Source: Brevibacterium antiquum (GTDB lineage: Bacteria > Actinomycetota > Actinomycetes > Actinomycetales > Brevibacteriaceae). Taken from it: 64,000 bases of DNA. The translations under genes and the position numbers were made by a program. Under the pieces are notes generated by a model. That model searched no databases. It was not told the DNA's origin and saw nothing but the letters and a program-made list of their open reading frames with translations. Where the stretch lies: contig NZ_JABASX010000003.1 in assembly GCF_016107655.1 (NCBI RefSeq), positions 124,001-188,000 on the forward strand, written 5' to 3'. Shown piece by piece: positions 1 to 9,367 of the stretch. Positions within the stretch are counted from its first letter, which is position 1. Every line of letters begins with the position of its first letter.

Positions 1-352
1 GTTCCAGTCGGGCCATATCGCGGATCGTGACCGCAGGGAATCGTGATCCGTAGGGCAGACCGTCGTCATAGACAGACTGCGGACCGGTGGTTCCCGAACA
101 CCCGCCGAGCGAATTCGCACACACCACGAAGTATTCGTCCGTGTCGATCGCCTCGCCCGGACCGACGATTCCTGACCACCATTCGGTGACGCTGGTATCG
201 CCGGTCAGGGCGTGTTCGACCAGGATCGCATTGCTGCGGTCAGTGTTGAGTGTGCCGAAGGTCTCATAGGCGACTTCGACAGTCCCGAACGTGTGTCCGG
301 ATTCTGTGACGAAGCCCAGAATTCGCTCGACGGAAGTGCTCTGGGTAGTCAT
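1..352 (-). CDS. metX: Homoserine O-acetyltransferase, N-terminal part (cut by window edge)
   Basis: Transfers an acetyl group from acetyl-CoA to L-homoserine, the first committed step of methionine synthesis by direct sulfhydrylation. About 117 N-terminal codons are present. They show the family's early conserved stretch: VEHALTGD near residue 46, a GIVGPG turn, then VVCANSLGGCSGTTGP. The nucleophile serine and the rest of the alpha/beta-hydrolase fold lie beyond the left edge. The ATG at 350-352 sits one base after the metY stop, so the two genes are surely co-transcribed and probably translationally coupled. MetX makes the O-acetylhomoserine that MetY consumes. Family assignment is firm; the C-terminus cannot be judged. 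Confidence 0.92.
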   Translation of the reverse strand, partial: MTTQSTSVERILGFVTESGHTFGTVEVAYETFGTLNTDRSNAILVEHALTGDTSVTEWWSGIVGPGEAIDTDEYFVVCANSLGGCSGTTGPQSVYDDGLPYGSRFPAVTIRDMARLE

Positions 353-353
353 G

Positions 354-1676
354 TCAGGCGGCGGCCGATGCCTTCGCTGCGGCAGCGACGAAGCCCTTGT
401 CGATGTCGGCGATGATGTCGTCGCTGCCTTCGAGTCCCACGGACAGACGCACGAAGGCGGGGTTCACGCCGGCGGCGATCTGTGCCTCTTCGTCCAGCTG
501 GGCATGGGTCGTCGATGCCGGGTGGATGACCAGCGAGCGGACGTCGCCGATATTGGCCACGTGTGAGTGCAGTTCAAGCGCATTGACGAATGCCACAGCG
601 GCGTCGAAGCCTCCGGCGATGTCGAAGCCGAGGACCGATCCGACACCGTTCGGCAGGTACTTCTTGGCTTTGTCGTGCCAGGGGCTGGACTCGATTCCGG
701 CGAAGGCGACCCGGCTGACCTGTTCGTGGTTCTCGAGGTAGGAAGCAACCTTGTTCGCGTTCTCGACATGGCGGTCGATGCGCAGGCTCAGGGTTTCGAT
801 TCCCTGGGCGATGAGGAATGCATTGAACGGGCTGGCAGCCGGTCCGAGGTCGCGCAGGCCCTGCACACGGGCCTTGAGGCCGAAGGAGACGTTTGCTCCG
901 AACGGCGAATCCGCGCCGAGATCGCGAGCGTAGACCAGACCGTTGTAGGACTCATCCGGGGTGTTGAACCCGGGGAACTTCTCCGGCTGCGTGCCGTAGT
1001 CGAAGTTTCCGCTGTCGATGACGACACCGGCGATCGAGTTGCCGTGTCCGCCGAGGTACTTCGTGGCCGAGTGGAGGACGACGTCGGCACCGTGCTCGAT
1101 CGGACGCACCAGGTAGGGGGTGGCCAGGGTGTTGTCGGTGAAGAGCGGAACACCTGCCTCGTGGGCGATGTCGGCCACAGCGGCAATGTCGAGGACATCG
1201 GAGCGGGGGTTGGAGACAACCTCGGCGAAGAAGAGCTTGGTGTTGTCCTGCACTGCTGACTTCCATCCATCGAAGTCATCGACGTCGACGAACGTGGTCT
1301 CGATGCCCAGCTTGCGCAGGGTCACGTGAAGCAGGTTGTAGGTTCCGCCGTAGAGGCTGGAGCTGGCGACGATGTGGTCACCGGCCTCGGCGATATTCGT
1401 GATCGCCAGCAGAGCTGCTGACTGTCCCGATGCTGTGAGTACGGCGTGGACGCCGCCTTCGAGGTCGGCGATGCGGTTCTCGACTACCTCAGTGGTCGGG
1501 TTGGTGATGCGGGTGTAGATGGGGCCGAGCTCGGCGAGTGCGAAGCGATTCGCGGCCGTCTCATTGCTGTCGAAGACGAACGAGGTCGTCTGGTGGATGG
1601 GCAGCGCGCGGGATCCGGTGACCGGATCGGGTGTCTGACCGGCGTGGATCTGGCGGGTTTCGAATGACTGAGCCAT
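354..1676 (-). CDS. metY: O-acetylhomoserine sulfhydrylase
   Basis: PLP enzyme that makes homocysteine from O-acetylhomoserine and sulfide in the cytoplasm. The 440-aa length is normal for the family. The Cys/Met-metabolism PLP fold is clear: an N-terminal ETRQIHAGQ start, YTRITNPT, ASGQSAALLAI for cofactor phosphate binding, and the PLP lysine in HSATKYLGGHG near residue 210. I chose the ATG at 1676 because GAAGGAGA lies just upstream; the frame stays open 27 codons further but without a ribosome site. It is directly followed by metX. A cystathionine gamma-synthase is a less likely alternative, given the metX partner. Confidence 0.95.
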   Translation of the reverse strand: MAQSFETRQIHAGQTPDPVTGSRALPIHQTTSFVFDSNETAANRFALAELGPIYTRITNPTTEVVENRIADLEGGVHAVLTASGQSAALLAITNIAEAGDHIVASSSLYGGTYNLLHVTLRKLGIETTFVDVDDFDGWKSAVQDNTKLFFAEVVSNPRSDVLDIAAVADIAHEAGVPLFTDNTLATPYLVRPIEHGADVVLHSATKYLGGHGNSIAGVVIDSGNFDYGTQPEKFPGFNTPDESYNGLVYARDLGADSPFGANVSFGLKARVQGLRDLGPAASPFNAFLIAQGIETLSLRIDRHVENANKVASYLENHEQVSRVAFAGIESSPWHDKAKKYLPNGVGSVLGFDIAGGFDAAVAFVNALELHSHVANIGDVRSLVIHPASTTHAQLDEEAQIAAGVNPAFVRLSVGLEGSDDIIADIDKGFVAAAAKASAAA

Positions 1677-1828
1677 GATGTCTCCTTCGGATGCGACGGG
1701 TTCGCCCGCAATCGTCCATGCGGGTGGTGCGAGTGGTGGTGATGGCTCTACTCTCATTGACTCTGTGACTTCCCCGATGCGATCTCGTCATCTTCGTGTC
1801 ATGTGTCGTCATGTTCCGTCACACATCA

Positions 1829-4800
1829 TCAGCGGAAGTTGCGGGCCTTGGTCGGCAGCTGCACCTCAAGCGGGATGAGCTTGTGGGCGTAGAGGCTCAC
1901 GACCTCTCCACCGCGTTGGATCAGCCCGGTGACCACGAGTGCGTTGCGCGAGGTCGCGATCGGCCGGAACCGTTTCATCAGCCCGGCCGTGGCGACGACG
2001 TTGAGCATCCCGAACTCGTCCTCCAGGTTGATGAATGTGATCCCCGAGGCGGTGGCCGGGCGCTGTCGGTGTGTGACGATGGCGGCCACCGTCATCCGGG
2101 TCCCGTCCGCAGCCGCTGCGGCATCCGCCGTCGAGGCATAGCCCCGTTCGATCAGGGACGCTCGCAGGATCTCGGTCGGGTATCCGTCGACGGTGATCCC
2201 GGTGGAGAAGAGTTCGGCCAGGGTCGTGTCGAAGGCATCCATGGTCGGCAGGCTCGGCGCCGAGGAGATCGTGGCAGTTCCGGGGAGCACGCCCGGGTGT
2301 GCTCCCGCGACGCCTCCGGCCAACCACAGTGCCTGTCTGCGGTCGAGGTCGAAGTTGCTCAGTGCTCCTGCGGTGGCGAGCCCTTCGAGTGCCTGCTTTC
2401 CGATTCCGGTTCTCTCTGCCAGGTCCGTCACCGAGGTGAACGGTGCGTTCGCGCGTTCGGTCTCGATCACCTCGGCGAAGGAGCCGACATGGGACACCGA
2501 GTCCAGACCCAATCGGATCCCGAACTCGCCCGAGGTCTCGACGCGCTCCAGATCGCTGCCGGCCATCGAGTGGCGGATGTCCACAGGCAGGATCTTCACA
2601 CCGTGACGACGGGCGTCGGCGACGAGGGATTGCGGTGAGTAGAAGCCCATCGGCTGACTGCGCAGCAGGCCCACGGTGAACGCAGCATGGTGATGGTATT
2701 TGAACCAGGCCGACTGGTAGACCAGGTTCGCGAAGCTGATCGCATGTGATTCGGGGAACCCGTAGTTGGCGAACGCGGCAATCGTGGAGAAGATGGACTC
2801 CGCGGTCTCCTCGTCGACGCCCTTGGCTGCGGCCCCGGCCTGGAATTTCGCCGCCAGTTCGGTCATCCGCTTCTCTGACCGCCGCGATCCCATGGCCTGC
2901 CGCAGCTGGTCGGCATCGGCTCCGGTGAAGCCGCCGACGTCGATGGCCATCTGCATGAGCTGCTCTTGGAACAGCGGCACCCCGTAGGTCTTGGCCAGGG
3001 ACTTCTCCAGCAGTGGGTGGAGGTATTCGACCTCGTCAAGGCCCTGCCGTCTGCGGATGTAGGGGTGGACGGACCCGCCCTGGATGGGGCCGGGCCGAAT
3101 GAGTGCGACCTGAACGGCGAGATCGTAGAACGTCTCCGGACGCAGGCGAGGCAGGGTCGCCAGCTGGGCTCGCGATTCGACCTGGAAGACACCCACCGCA
3201 TCGGCCTTCTGCAGCATCGTGTAGACGCGATCGTCCTCATCGTCGATGTGGGCGCGTTCGATGAGCTCACCCGTATGCCGATGGACCAGATCGACCATCT
3301 CGTGCAGCGCTGTGAGCATGCCCAACCCCAGCAGGTCGAACTTCACCAGGTCCATGGCCGCGCAGTCGTCCTTGTCCCATTGGACGACGGTGCGATGGCC
3401 CATCGTGGCCTTCTCGATCGGAACGACCTCACCGATGGGCCGGTCGGCGAGGATCATGCCGCCGGAGTGGATGCCCAGGTGACGGGGTGAGCCCAGGAGG
3501 TCACCGGCGATTCTGAGCACCGGGGCCGGGACCGGGGAATCCTCGGCCTCGGGCAGGGTCGACCAACGATTGCTGGTCTTGGAGAACGCATCCTGCTGGC
3601 CGGGCTCGTAGCCGAGGCTGAAGGCCGCGTCCCGGATCGCCGACTTCGCCCGGTAGGTGATGACGTTGGCGACCTGAGCGGCCCGTTCCCGACCGAAATG
3701 GTCATAGACGTATTGGATGACCTCCTCCCGCCTGCCCGATTCGATGTCGATGTCGATGTCCGGGTACCCCTTGCGATCCGGTGAGAGGAAGCGGTCGAAG
3801 AGAAGTTCGTGCTTGACCGCGTCGACGGCGGTGATGTCGAGGACATAGCAGACGGCGGAGTTCGCCGCCGAGCCCCTCCCTTGGCAGAAGATCCCCACCC
3901 GATGGCAGAACTCGGTGATGTCATAGACGATGAGGAAGTACCCGCAGAACCCCAGTTCCGCGATCATGTTCATCTCCCGATCGAGCTGCGCCCACGCCTT
4001 CGGGTTCGCAGTCCGGGATCCGTAGCGCTTCGCGCCGCGATCCTCGATGAGCTCGCGCAGATACTCTTCGGCCCCAAGCGCATCGGGCATCGGAGCACGC
4101 GGCAGATCCGGACGGGCGGAGCCCAGGACGAAGGAGCATTCCCTGCCGATGGCCACCGCGTTCTCCAAGGCCTGCCGAGGGAAGCGTGCGGCCATCTCCT
4201 CGCCCGTATGGATCCGGGCATTCGCTGTCGCCGGCAGCCACCCGGCCAGCTCGTCGAGGGACAACCGAGACCTCACCGAGGCTCTCACCTGCGCGGACTT
4301 CCATTGCGCCCGGGTAGCGAAGTGCACGCTGTTGCTGGCCACGACCGGCAGATGGGTCCGCTGTGCAAGCTCGCCGAGGTGGCGCAGCCGTTCATCGTCA
4401 TCCGGGGTTCCGTCCCGGCTGAGTTCGACCGCGATCCGCTCGCGCCCGAAGAGCGCGATGAGCTCACGCAGGACTCCGAGCCCACCATCAGGCTCGTTCA
4501 GGGCTCGGCGCAGAGGGCCTTTGCGACAGCCGGTGAGGATCGTCCAGTCCCCGCTCATCGCGGCCAGCTCTTCGAGACCGAACACCGGCCGGTTCTTCTC
4601 CCCTGCCAGATTGGCCCCGGTGATGGCCATCGACAGTCGGTGGTATCCCTCGACTCCGCGGGCAAGGACCAGAAGGTGGGTGGCATCGGGATCGGTCTGG
4701 CCGGGGATCTTCTCCTCCAACCCCACGGACAGCTCCGCGCCGAAGACGGTGGGCAGCCCCACCTCGGCGGCGGCATGGGCGAACCGCACCGCACCGTAGA

Positions 4801-5182
4801 GACCGTTGTGATCGGTCAGCGCCAAGGACGTCAGCCCCGCGGCCGCACCTGCGGCCACGAGCTCTTCCGGGTCGGAGGCCCCGTCGAGGAAGCTGAACTG
4901 GGAGTGCACATGCAGCTCGGCCCACTCGACGGTCGAAGTGCGCAGAATGGGCCCCTGGCCAGGCCCCGAATACCGGCCGACACCATCGGAGCCGCCTGGG
5001 CCCACCGAGACCTGATGGCGGTCTGGTCGGGAGAAGGCGGGCGCGTCGGATCCGTCGGCGTGTTCGTCAACCGTCTGCCTGTTGACCGTCTGCCTGTCGG
5101 CGACCTGTTTGCGGCTGGCCTGTTTGCCCTCCAGCCGCTGAGCCAGCTGGGACCAGGGGGTGCGCGGATTCGAGAAGCCCAT
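1829..5182 (-). CDS. dnaE2: Error-prone DNA polymerase III alpha subunit DnaE2
   Basis: Translesion C-family polymerase that extends past DNA damage and causes SOS mutagenesis together with ImuA' and ImuB. It has 1117 aa. A PHP domain opens the protein (ELHVHSQFSFLDGAS, then LALTDHNGLYG). The polymerase core carries the catalytic PDIDIDIESGRR motif with its paired aspartates, followed by GSAANS and the fingers. A C-terminal OB/tRNA-anticodon-type segment (MTVAAIVTHRQRPAT) ends the protein. The start MGFSNPRTPW matches the usual DnaE2 N-terminus and overlaps the imuB stop by one base (TGATG). The shorter form and the imuAB neighbours separate it from replicative DnaE1. Confidence 0.95.
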   Translation of the reverse strand: MGFSNPRTPWSQLAQRLEGKQASRKQVADRQTVNRQTVDEHADGSDAPAFSRPDRHQVSVGPGGSDGVGRYSGPGQGPILRTSTVEWAELHVHSQFSFLDGASDPEELVAAGAAAGLTSLALTDHNGLYGAVRFAHAAAEVGLPTVFGAELSVGLEEKIPGQTDPDATHLLVLARGVEGYHRLSMAITGANLAGEKNRPVFGLEELAAMSGDWTILTGCRKGPLRRALNEPDGGLGVLRELIALFGRERIAVELSRDGTPDDDERLRHLGELAQRTHLPVVASNSVHFATRAQWKSAQVRASVRSRLSLDELAGWLPATANARIHTGEEMAARFPRQALENAVAIGRECSFVLGSARPDLPRAPMPDALGAEEYLRELIEDRGAKRYGSRTANPKAWAQLDREMNMIAELGFCGYFLIVYDITEFCHRVGIFCQGRGSAANSAVCYVLDITAVDAVKHELLFDRFLSPDRKGYPDIDIDIESGRREEVIQYVYDHFGRERAAQVANVITYRAKSAIRDAAFSLGYEPGQQDAFSKTSNRWSTLPEAEDSPVPAPVLRIAGDLLGSPRHLGIHSGGMILADRPIGEVVPIEKATMGHRTVVQWDKDDCAAMDLVKFDLLGLGMLTALHEMVDLVHRHTGELIERAHIDDEDDRVYTMLQKADAVGVFQVESRAQLATLPRLRPETFYDLAVQVALIRPGPIQGGSVHPYIRRRQGLDEVEYLHPLLEKSLAKTYGVPLFQEQLMQMAIDVGGFTGADADQLRQAMGSRRSEKRMTELAAKFQAGAAAKGVDEETAESIFSTIAAFANYGFPESHAISFANLVYQSAWFKYHHHAAFTVGLLRSQPMGFYSPQSLVADARRHGVKILPVDIRHSMAGSDLERVETSGEFGIRLGLDSVSHVGSFAEVIETERANAPFTSVTDLAERTGIGKQALEGLATAGALSNFDLDRRQALWLAGGVAGAHPGVLPGTATISSAPSLPTMDAFDTTLAELFSTGITVDGYPTEILRASLIERGYASTADAAAAADGTRMTVAAIVTHRQRPATASGITFINLEDEFGMLNVVATAGLMKRFRPIATSRNALVVTGLIQRGGEVVSLYAHKLIPLEVQLPTKARNFR

Positions 5183-6849
5183 CAGCGGTACCGTCCGGTG
5201 ATGTACCACTGGCCGTTCTCTTTGCTCAGCAGCAGTGCCTGCCCCGAGTCGGTGACGACCTGCAGCCGGGTCCGGTAGATGGCTTTCGTCGGATCCCACC
5301 AACCGGATTCGACGGGCCAGGAGCCCGAATAGTCAATGACCGCCTCGGCGGTTCCGGTGGGAAAGCGGATCGCATACGGCGCCGATTCCAGGCCAGCGGG
5401 ACGTGCTCCCACCGGTCGGCCTCCCGCAGCGAGCACGTCGACGGGCAGACGTTCGACCGTCGTCGGTCGGGGTGCGTGCAGTGCCCCGGGCCAAGGTGCG
5501 CCGGGGCTGCGCACAGGTGATGCCGCTTGCTGCCACGGTGTCCACAGGTTCGTCTCGGCCGGATCCCATCCGCCCTGCAGACCCGGGACCAGGACCGAAT
5601 CGGGACCGAACAGTCCCTGCAGTCGCTCCAGCGTGTGGGTGACCTGTCCGGTGTTCTCATCGAACAGGCTCTTCGTCGCACCGATGGGGGTGGTCAGCTC
5701 TGCGGCCACGAGGCCCAGAGCGATGATGCCCTCTTCGGAGAAGTCTTCCGGGTCGGGGCCGGGCTCGTCGGGAGCCGGGGCCTCCCTGTCCCTGCGGGCA
5801 GGCGGTGTGTCCTTCCGGGACGTGGCCGGTCCCTTTCGAGCGGCGCCTGCCAACCATCCCTCTGCCTGCCACCGCAGACGATCGGCGATGGTGTTCTCGT
5901 TCATGTCCTCGATCCGCCACGTCCGCTTCGAGGACTGCCCTGAGACAGCGATGAGCTCGATTGTGATCTGCGTGCACACGAGCCCTCGGCGCCGCACTGT
6001 CGTCAGCAGGTCGGCGGCGAGCTGGCGGGTCAGGAATCCCAAAGTGTCGCTGCGGGTGGTCGGCGTGTCCAGACCGAGTTCGACATTGGGTCGTTCCTCC
6101 CGGACATGATCATTCAGCGGCGTCCACTCGGTTCCTGTGGCCAGATCGTGCGCGCGCTTGCCCAGTGCCCCGAATCGTGAGTTCACGTCCCGCGCGTCGA
6201 TGTCGGCCAGATCGCCCAGGGTTCGCAGACCCAGCTGGGTGAAGGTATCGATGAGTTCGGTCGCGCCTGCCCCGACGTATTCGAGGGTGCTGATCGGCTG
6301 AGCGGCCAAGAACTCCGCGGTCTCCCCTGGCTCAACCCGACGCGCCTGTCCTGCGGCGAGGACTGCCGCGAACACGGTGTCGGCAATGCCGGGGAAGAAC
6401 TCCCACCCGGTGACCGATACGAGTGCTGAGATCAGCGCCTCCACGGCGCTGGGCTCATCGTCATAGCCGTGTTTGAGCGAGTCGAGGGGAATGGCGAGCG
6501 TGCCGGGGCTGAGCAGAGTGAACCGTGCCACGAGTTCCTCGAGCGCTCCGACTCCGGCGGAGAAGTGTCGGTTGTCTGCCTCCTCGTCCCAGGCCACCAC
6601 ATGTGCTTCGGGGCAGCGGTACCCGACCGCGCGTTTGTTGTTGCCCAGAGCGATTCCGGCTGCGCGCGCAGGCGCATTGGCAGCGACCACCTTGCCTCCG
6701 CTGAGAACCGCCACCGGAGTGCGCGGGCTGAGGTCATGCTCGGTCGCGGCCGCCACCGCGGACCAATCGGGAACGGTCAGAACCAGCGTGCGACAGTCAG
6801 CGGTGCCGGTGCGCACAGCCCTGGGCTCAGCAGCGGCGTCAGCTGACAC
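5182..6849 (-). CDS. imuB: ImuB, inactive Y-family polymerase-like mutasome subunit
   Basis: Adaptor of the SOS mutasome: in characterised systems it binds the beta clamp and recruits DnaE2 and ImuA'. The 555-aa protein has the Y-family palm/fingers/little-finger layout, but the metal-binding acids of active DinB enzymes are not at the expected places (VLTVPDWSAV instead of a DxD start; IPLDSLKHG instead of an S-DE motif). This fits the non-catalytic ImuB type. The start is a GTG that overlaps the imuA' reading frame by 11 nt, and the stop overlaps the dnaE2 ATG. A charged Pro/Asp-rich stretch lies around residues 340-375. Function is inferred from family and operon. Confidence 0.9.
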   Translation of the reverse strand: MSADAAAEPRAVRTGTADCRTLVLTVPDWSAVAAATEHDLSPRTPVAVLSGGKVVAANAPARAAGIALGNNKRAVGYRCPEAHVVAWDEEADNRHFSAGVGALEELVARFTLLSPGTLAIPLDSLKHGYDDEPSAVEALISALVSVTGWEFFPGIADTVFAAVLAAGQARRVEPGETAEFLAAQPISTLEYVGAGATELIDTFTQLGLRTLGDLADIDARDVNSRFGALGKRAHDLATGTEWTPLNDHVREERPNVELGLDTPTTRSDTLGFLTRQLAADLLTTVRRRGLVCTQITIELIAVSGQSSKRTWRIEDMNENTIADRLRWQAEGWLAGAARKGPATSRKDTPPARRDREAPAPDEPGPDPEDFSEEGIIALGLVAAELTTPIGATKSLFDENTGQVTHTLERLQGLFGPDSVLVPGLQGGWDPAETNLWTPWQQAASPVRSPGAPWPGALHAPRPTTVERLPVDVLAAGGRPVGARPAGLESAPYAIRFPTGTAEAVIDYSGSWPVESGWWDPTKAIYRTRLQVVTDSGQALLLSKENGQWYITGRYR

Positions 6850-7519
6850 TGCGGATCACCGGCCGTTCGAATACACCCTCAGATGGCGAAGCTGCGGGTG
6901 CCTCGGCAGGAGTCCCGTCCGGTCCTGGCAGCAGGAACCGGTGGACGCCGGTCTGGGATCGGGCCTGCACGAGGCAGGAGCGGAGACGTCCATGGCCGTG
7001 TTCCGTGCCCGACCACTGTGTGTCGGTGATCTCGATCTGCTCCGTACTTCCGGGCATCGACGTCAGACTGATGAGGCTGATCTTACGTTCGCGCACCTTC
7101 GCCAGCAGCCGGGCGCGTTCTCCAGCGCTGGGCAGAAATCCCGGGTCGATGACGAGGATATCGAAGGACTCGATGAGGATGGAGGCCACCCGCAGCCAGT
7201 CCTCGGCGGGGGTGACGAGGTTGACGAAATGGTCGAGGTCAACGCCCAGATCGGCAATAGACGACACGGCCGGTTCTCCGAGCCCGATGCCGGCGCACCA
7301 TTTCTGTTCCTGGGTTGCGACGGCGATCGCAGCGAGGGCACAGCTCAAGGACTGACCCCCGGTCAGTGTCACGATCTCGCCTCTGGGAAGACCGCCTCGG
7401 CGAAACATCGGTGCCAGCACCGGATCCACAGCGCGGGGGGCAGGCCCATCGAACAGAGCAGTGGCCGTGGAGATACCCATCTCCCGGCTGAGCTGTTCAA
7501 CGAGTGGCACTGCAGACAT
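6839..7519 (-). CDS. imuA': ImuA', RecA-like accessory protein of the SOS mutasome
   Basis: First gene of the mutagenesis operon. About 226 aa with a RecA-like fold: GGLPRGEIVTLTGGQSLSCALA (near residue 45) stands where RecA has its Walker A loop but lacks the GK-S/T signature, and FDILVIDPGFL resembles a Walker B strand. ImuA' proteins bind RecA and ImuB. The frame has an ATG at 7528, but that codon lies inside the promoter -10 box (7527-7532). The ATG at 7519, three codons in, falls where transcription should begin, so I annotate a leaderless start there. It overlaps imuB by 11 nt. The symbol follows the mycobacterial naming. Confidence 0.85.
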   Translation of the reverse strand: MSAVPLVEQLSREMGISTATALFDGPAPRAVDPVLAPMFRRGGLPRGEIVTLTGGQSLSCALAAIAVATQEQKWCAGIGLGEPAVSSIADLGVDLDHFVNLVTPAEDWLRVASILIESFDILVIDPGFLPSAGERARLLAKVRERKISLISLTSMPGSTEQIEITDTQWSGTEHGHGRLRSCLVQARSQTGVHRFLLPGPDGTPAEAPAASPSEGVFERPVIRSVS

Positions 7520-7526
7520 GACATCC

Positions 7527-7555
7527 ATTATCGAACTAGTGTTCTAAATAGGCAA
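7527..7555 (-). promoter_or_regulatory. SOS promoter of imuA'-imuB-dnaE2 with LexA box
   Basis: On the minus strand, -35 TTGCCT (7550-7555) is followed by a 17-nt spacer and -10 GATAAT (7527-7532). The spacer contains TCGAAC-TAGT-GTTCTA (written on the plus strand, 7531-7546). This matches the actinobacterial LexA operator TCGAAC-N4-GTTCGA at 11 of 12 half-site positions. A repressor there would block RNA polymerase completely, as expected for a damage-induced operon. Confidence 0.85.
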
Positions 7556-7558
7556 GAT

Positions 7559-9235
7559 TTACGCAGCGGCATTGTTCGCCCGGGCGTGTCGCCATTCCGC
7601 TTCGAACATCCACGCAATGCAATAGTCCAGGCTGAAGCCGTACCCGCCGCCGAGAGTGCTCGGATCCGCTTCGGCTACCGCCTTTTCGGCAACTTTCACC
7701 AGCCGCGCCGTGTCGAAGACGTGGCGCCCTCGCCTCCTCTCCTCGAGCGGAAGCAGCTGCGAGCCGTCGGGCAGGAAGAAGGCGAATGCCGCCTGTCCGT
7801 CCAGCGTTCCGGCGAAGGGTGCTGGGGTCCGTGAGATATTCAACTCATATTTGTGCACCGCCGTGTGGTGCGTGCGGCAGAGCAGAATGAGATTGTCCAG
7901 GTCCGTTGCTCCGCCCTGTGACCACGGACGGATATGGTGAGCCTCGCACCTCCTGCGGGCGCGGCAGCCGGGGAATTGACATCCCATGTCCCGTGCGCTC
8001 AGCGCCAGGCGTTGGCGTCTGCTCACCAGCCTCTTCGAACGGCCGAGCATGAGCACGTCTCCATCGGCGTCCTTGATCGCCCCACTGATCAGGGCTTCGC
8101 AGCTCAGCCGTTCCGCCGTCGCCGAGGTGATGCCACCGAAGCCGTCAACCCGACAGGTCAGGTCCTTCTTCCCGACCGCAGACGTCCCCGCGGGGACGTC
8201 GTCGAGGACAGCATCGGTGGTCTCGTGCTCAGCGGTCTCGTGCTCAGCGACCGCTGTATCGAGGGCACCGAATCTGGTCACCACCTCGGCGGAGGCATGC
8301 ACGAGCATGCGGGCGCGGTCGACGTCAACGGTGCCGGACGACTCTGCCTGCGGAAACGCATGCACGATCTCCATCAGGCACATGACCTGCGAGATCGGAT
8401 CGTACGAGGGCCTCTCCTGCTCGTCCCTGTCGACCTCTTCCGCGTCGGACTGCTCCTTCGCGTCAGACTGCTGTTCAAGGACATGCCGAGCAGCGTCGAG
8501 CATCGAGGAGAACTCAGCGGCCTCATCCTCGCCCAGGTCGATCGTGATGCGGGTCCGACCGGGTTCGGTGGTCCGCATACTCACGCTGTCGCTCGGAAGG
8601 AAGCGGGGTGGCCCACCGGCCTCGTTCGCGTCGGACAGCTGGAGGTAGTTGCGAGCAATCACACCGATCTGGCTTCCGGTGGAGACATCGGCTAAGCACA
8701 GGGCCTCCTCATCGGGGATCCGCCCCACCAGCCTGGTGACCTCGCGCACCTTGGAGAAGCTGACATTCCCCTCCCCCAGGCTCTCCTTGACCTTCGGCAT
8801 TTCGCGCAGCGCCATCATCACGCGGACGTATTCCCGTGCGGTGTGTGCGCTGACGGCAGCGATGTGCATGACCCACTGAGGCAGCGATGTCACACCCACC
8901 CACTGGGCCCACAGGCCTCGGCGTTCGACCTCGTCGATGAGTGCGATGACACGGGCATGGCAGAAGGCGATGCACGAGATGTTGCGTCGAATGTCGGCAA
9001 CCAGCTCCTCGGAGGTGAGGGCGCCGAGCCCAGTCCCCGTGTCCGTCTCAGGATCCGCATCCGTCTCACCACCGCCGCGGCCTCCAGTGCTCGGCTCGGC
9101 GTGCGGAGCTTCCACCTGCGCCCTCGAGCCTCTGCCGTAGTCGCTGGGATCGACGCTCATCGATTTGAGAATCTCTGAATCTGAGAACGGGTCCGGATAG
9201 TCCGCAAATGGATCTGCAGCCGTGTTCTCGACCAT
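7559..9235 (-). CDS. DUF222 domain protein with C-terminal HNH endonuclease motif
   Basis: Member of the DUF222/13E12-repeat family, common and multi-copy in actinobacteria; its cellular role is not established. The 558-aa protein has an acidic N-terminus (residues 1-70), the helical DUF222 region (about 75-370), a low-complexity linker with VPAGTS near residue 350, and an HNH nuclease-like module around residues 450-500 (CQFPGCRARRRCEAHHIRPWS, then LDNLILLCRTHHTAVH). I chose the ATG at 9235 because GGAAAGGTGG precedes it; the open frame runs 40 codons further upstream. The stop codon lies only 4 nt from the imuA' -35 box, with no terminator between. Confidence 0.82.
   Translation of the reverse strand: MVENTAADPFADYPDPFSDSEILKSMSVDPSDYGRGSRAQVEAPHAEPSTGGRGGGETDADPETDTGTGLGALTSEELVADIRRNISCIAFCHARVIALIDEVERRGLWAQWVGVTSLPQWVMHIAAVSAHTAREYVRVMMALREMPKVKESLGEGNVSFSKVREVTRLVGRIPDEEALCLADVSTGSQIGVIARNYLQLSDANEAGGPPRFLPSDSVSMRTTEPGRTRITIDLGEDEAAEFSSMLDAARHVLEQQSDAKEQSDAEEVDRDEQERPSYDPISQVMCLMEIVHAFPQAESSGTVDVDRARMLVHASAEVVTRFGALDTAVAEHETAEHETTDAVLDDVPAGTSAVGKKDLTCRVDGFGGITSATAERLSCEALISGAIKDADGDVLMLGRSKRLVSRRQRLALSARDMGCQFPGCRARRRCEAHHIRPWSQGGATDLDNLILLCRTHHTAVHKYELNISRTPAPFAGTLDGQAAFAFFLPDGSQLLPLEERRRGRHVFDTARLVKVAEKAVAEADPSTLGGGYGFSLDYCIAWMFEAEWRHARANNAAA
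8181..8200. repeat. Dispersed palindrome, copy 1 (inside the DUF222/HNH gene)
   Basis: GACGTCCCCGCGGGGACGTC is a perfect 20-bp palindrome. Here it lies in frame in the linker of the DUF222/HNH protein and encodes V-P-A-G-T. Other copies are at 9442, 23311 and 23932. Confidence 0.85.
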
Positions 9236-9347
9236 GGTTGCCACCTTTCCCCTTCGGCCCCTGTGGCCGTTCGGTTCGCGAGTCCCCATGACCTCGAACC
9301 ATACTTTCACCATACGAGGCGCCACTGACATGACATCCGGATCATCA

Positions 9348-9367
9348 TGATTCACTCTGTTGAATCA
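9348..9367. promoter_or_regulatory. Inverted repeat TGATTCA-N6-TGAATCA upstream of the HNH gene
   Basis: A perfect 7-bp inverted repeat (9348-9354 and 9361-9367) lies in the AT-rich spacer between the HNH gene and the divergent methyltransferase. A third TGATTCA follows at 9386-9392. The layout suits a dimeric regulator, but none is identified. The 263-nt spacer holds no other gene that I can support. Confidence 0.35.

Noticed and set aside
1677..1828. Possible SAM or other methionine riboswitch before metY
   Set aside because: I looked for SAM-I, SAM-II and SAM-IV conserved blocks in the 150-nt leader and found none that match.
3809..5278. 489-aa open frame opposite dnaE2
   Set aside because: Antisense shadow; no motifs and no start signals.
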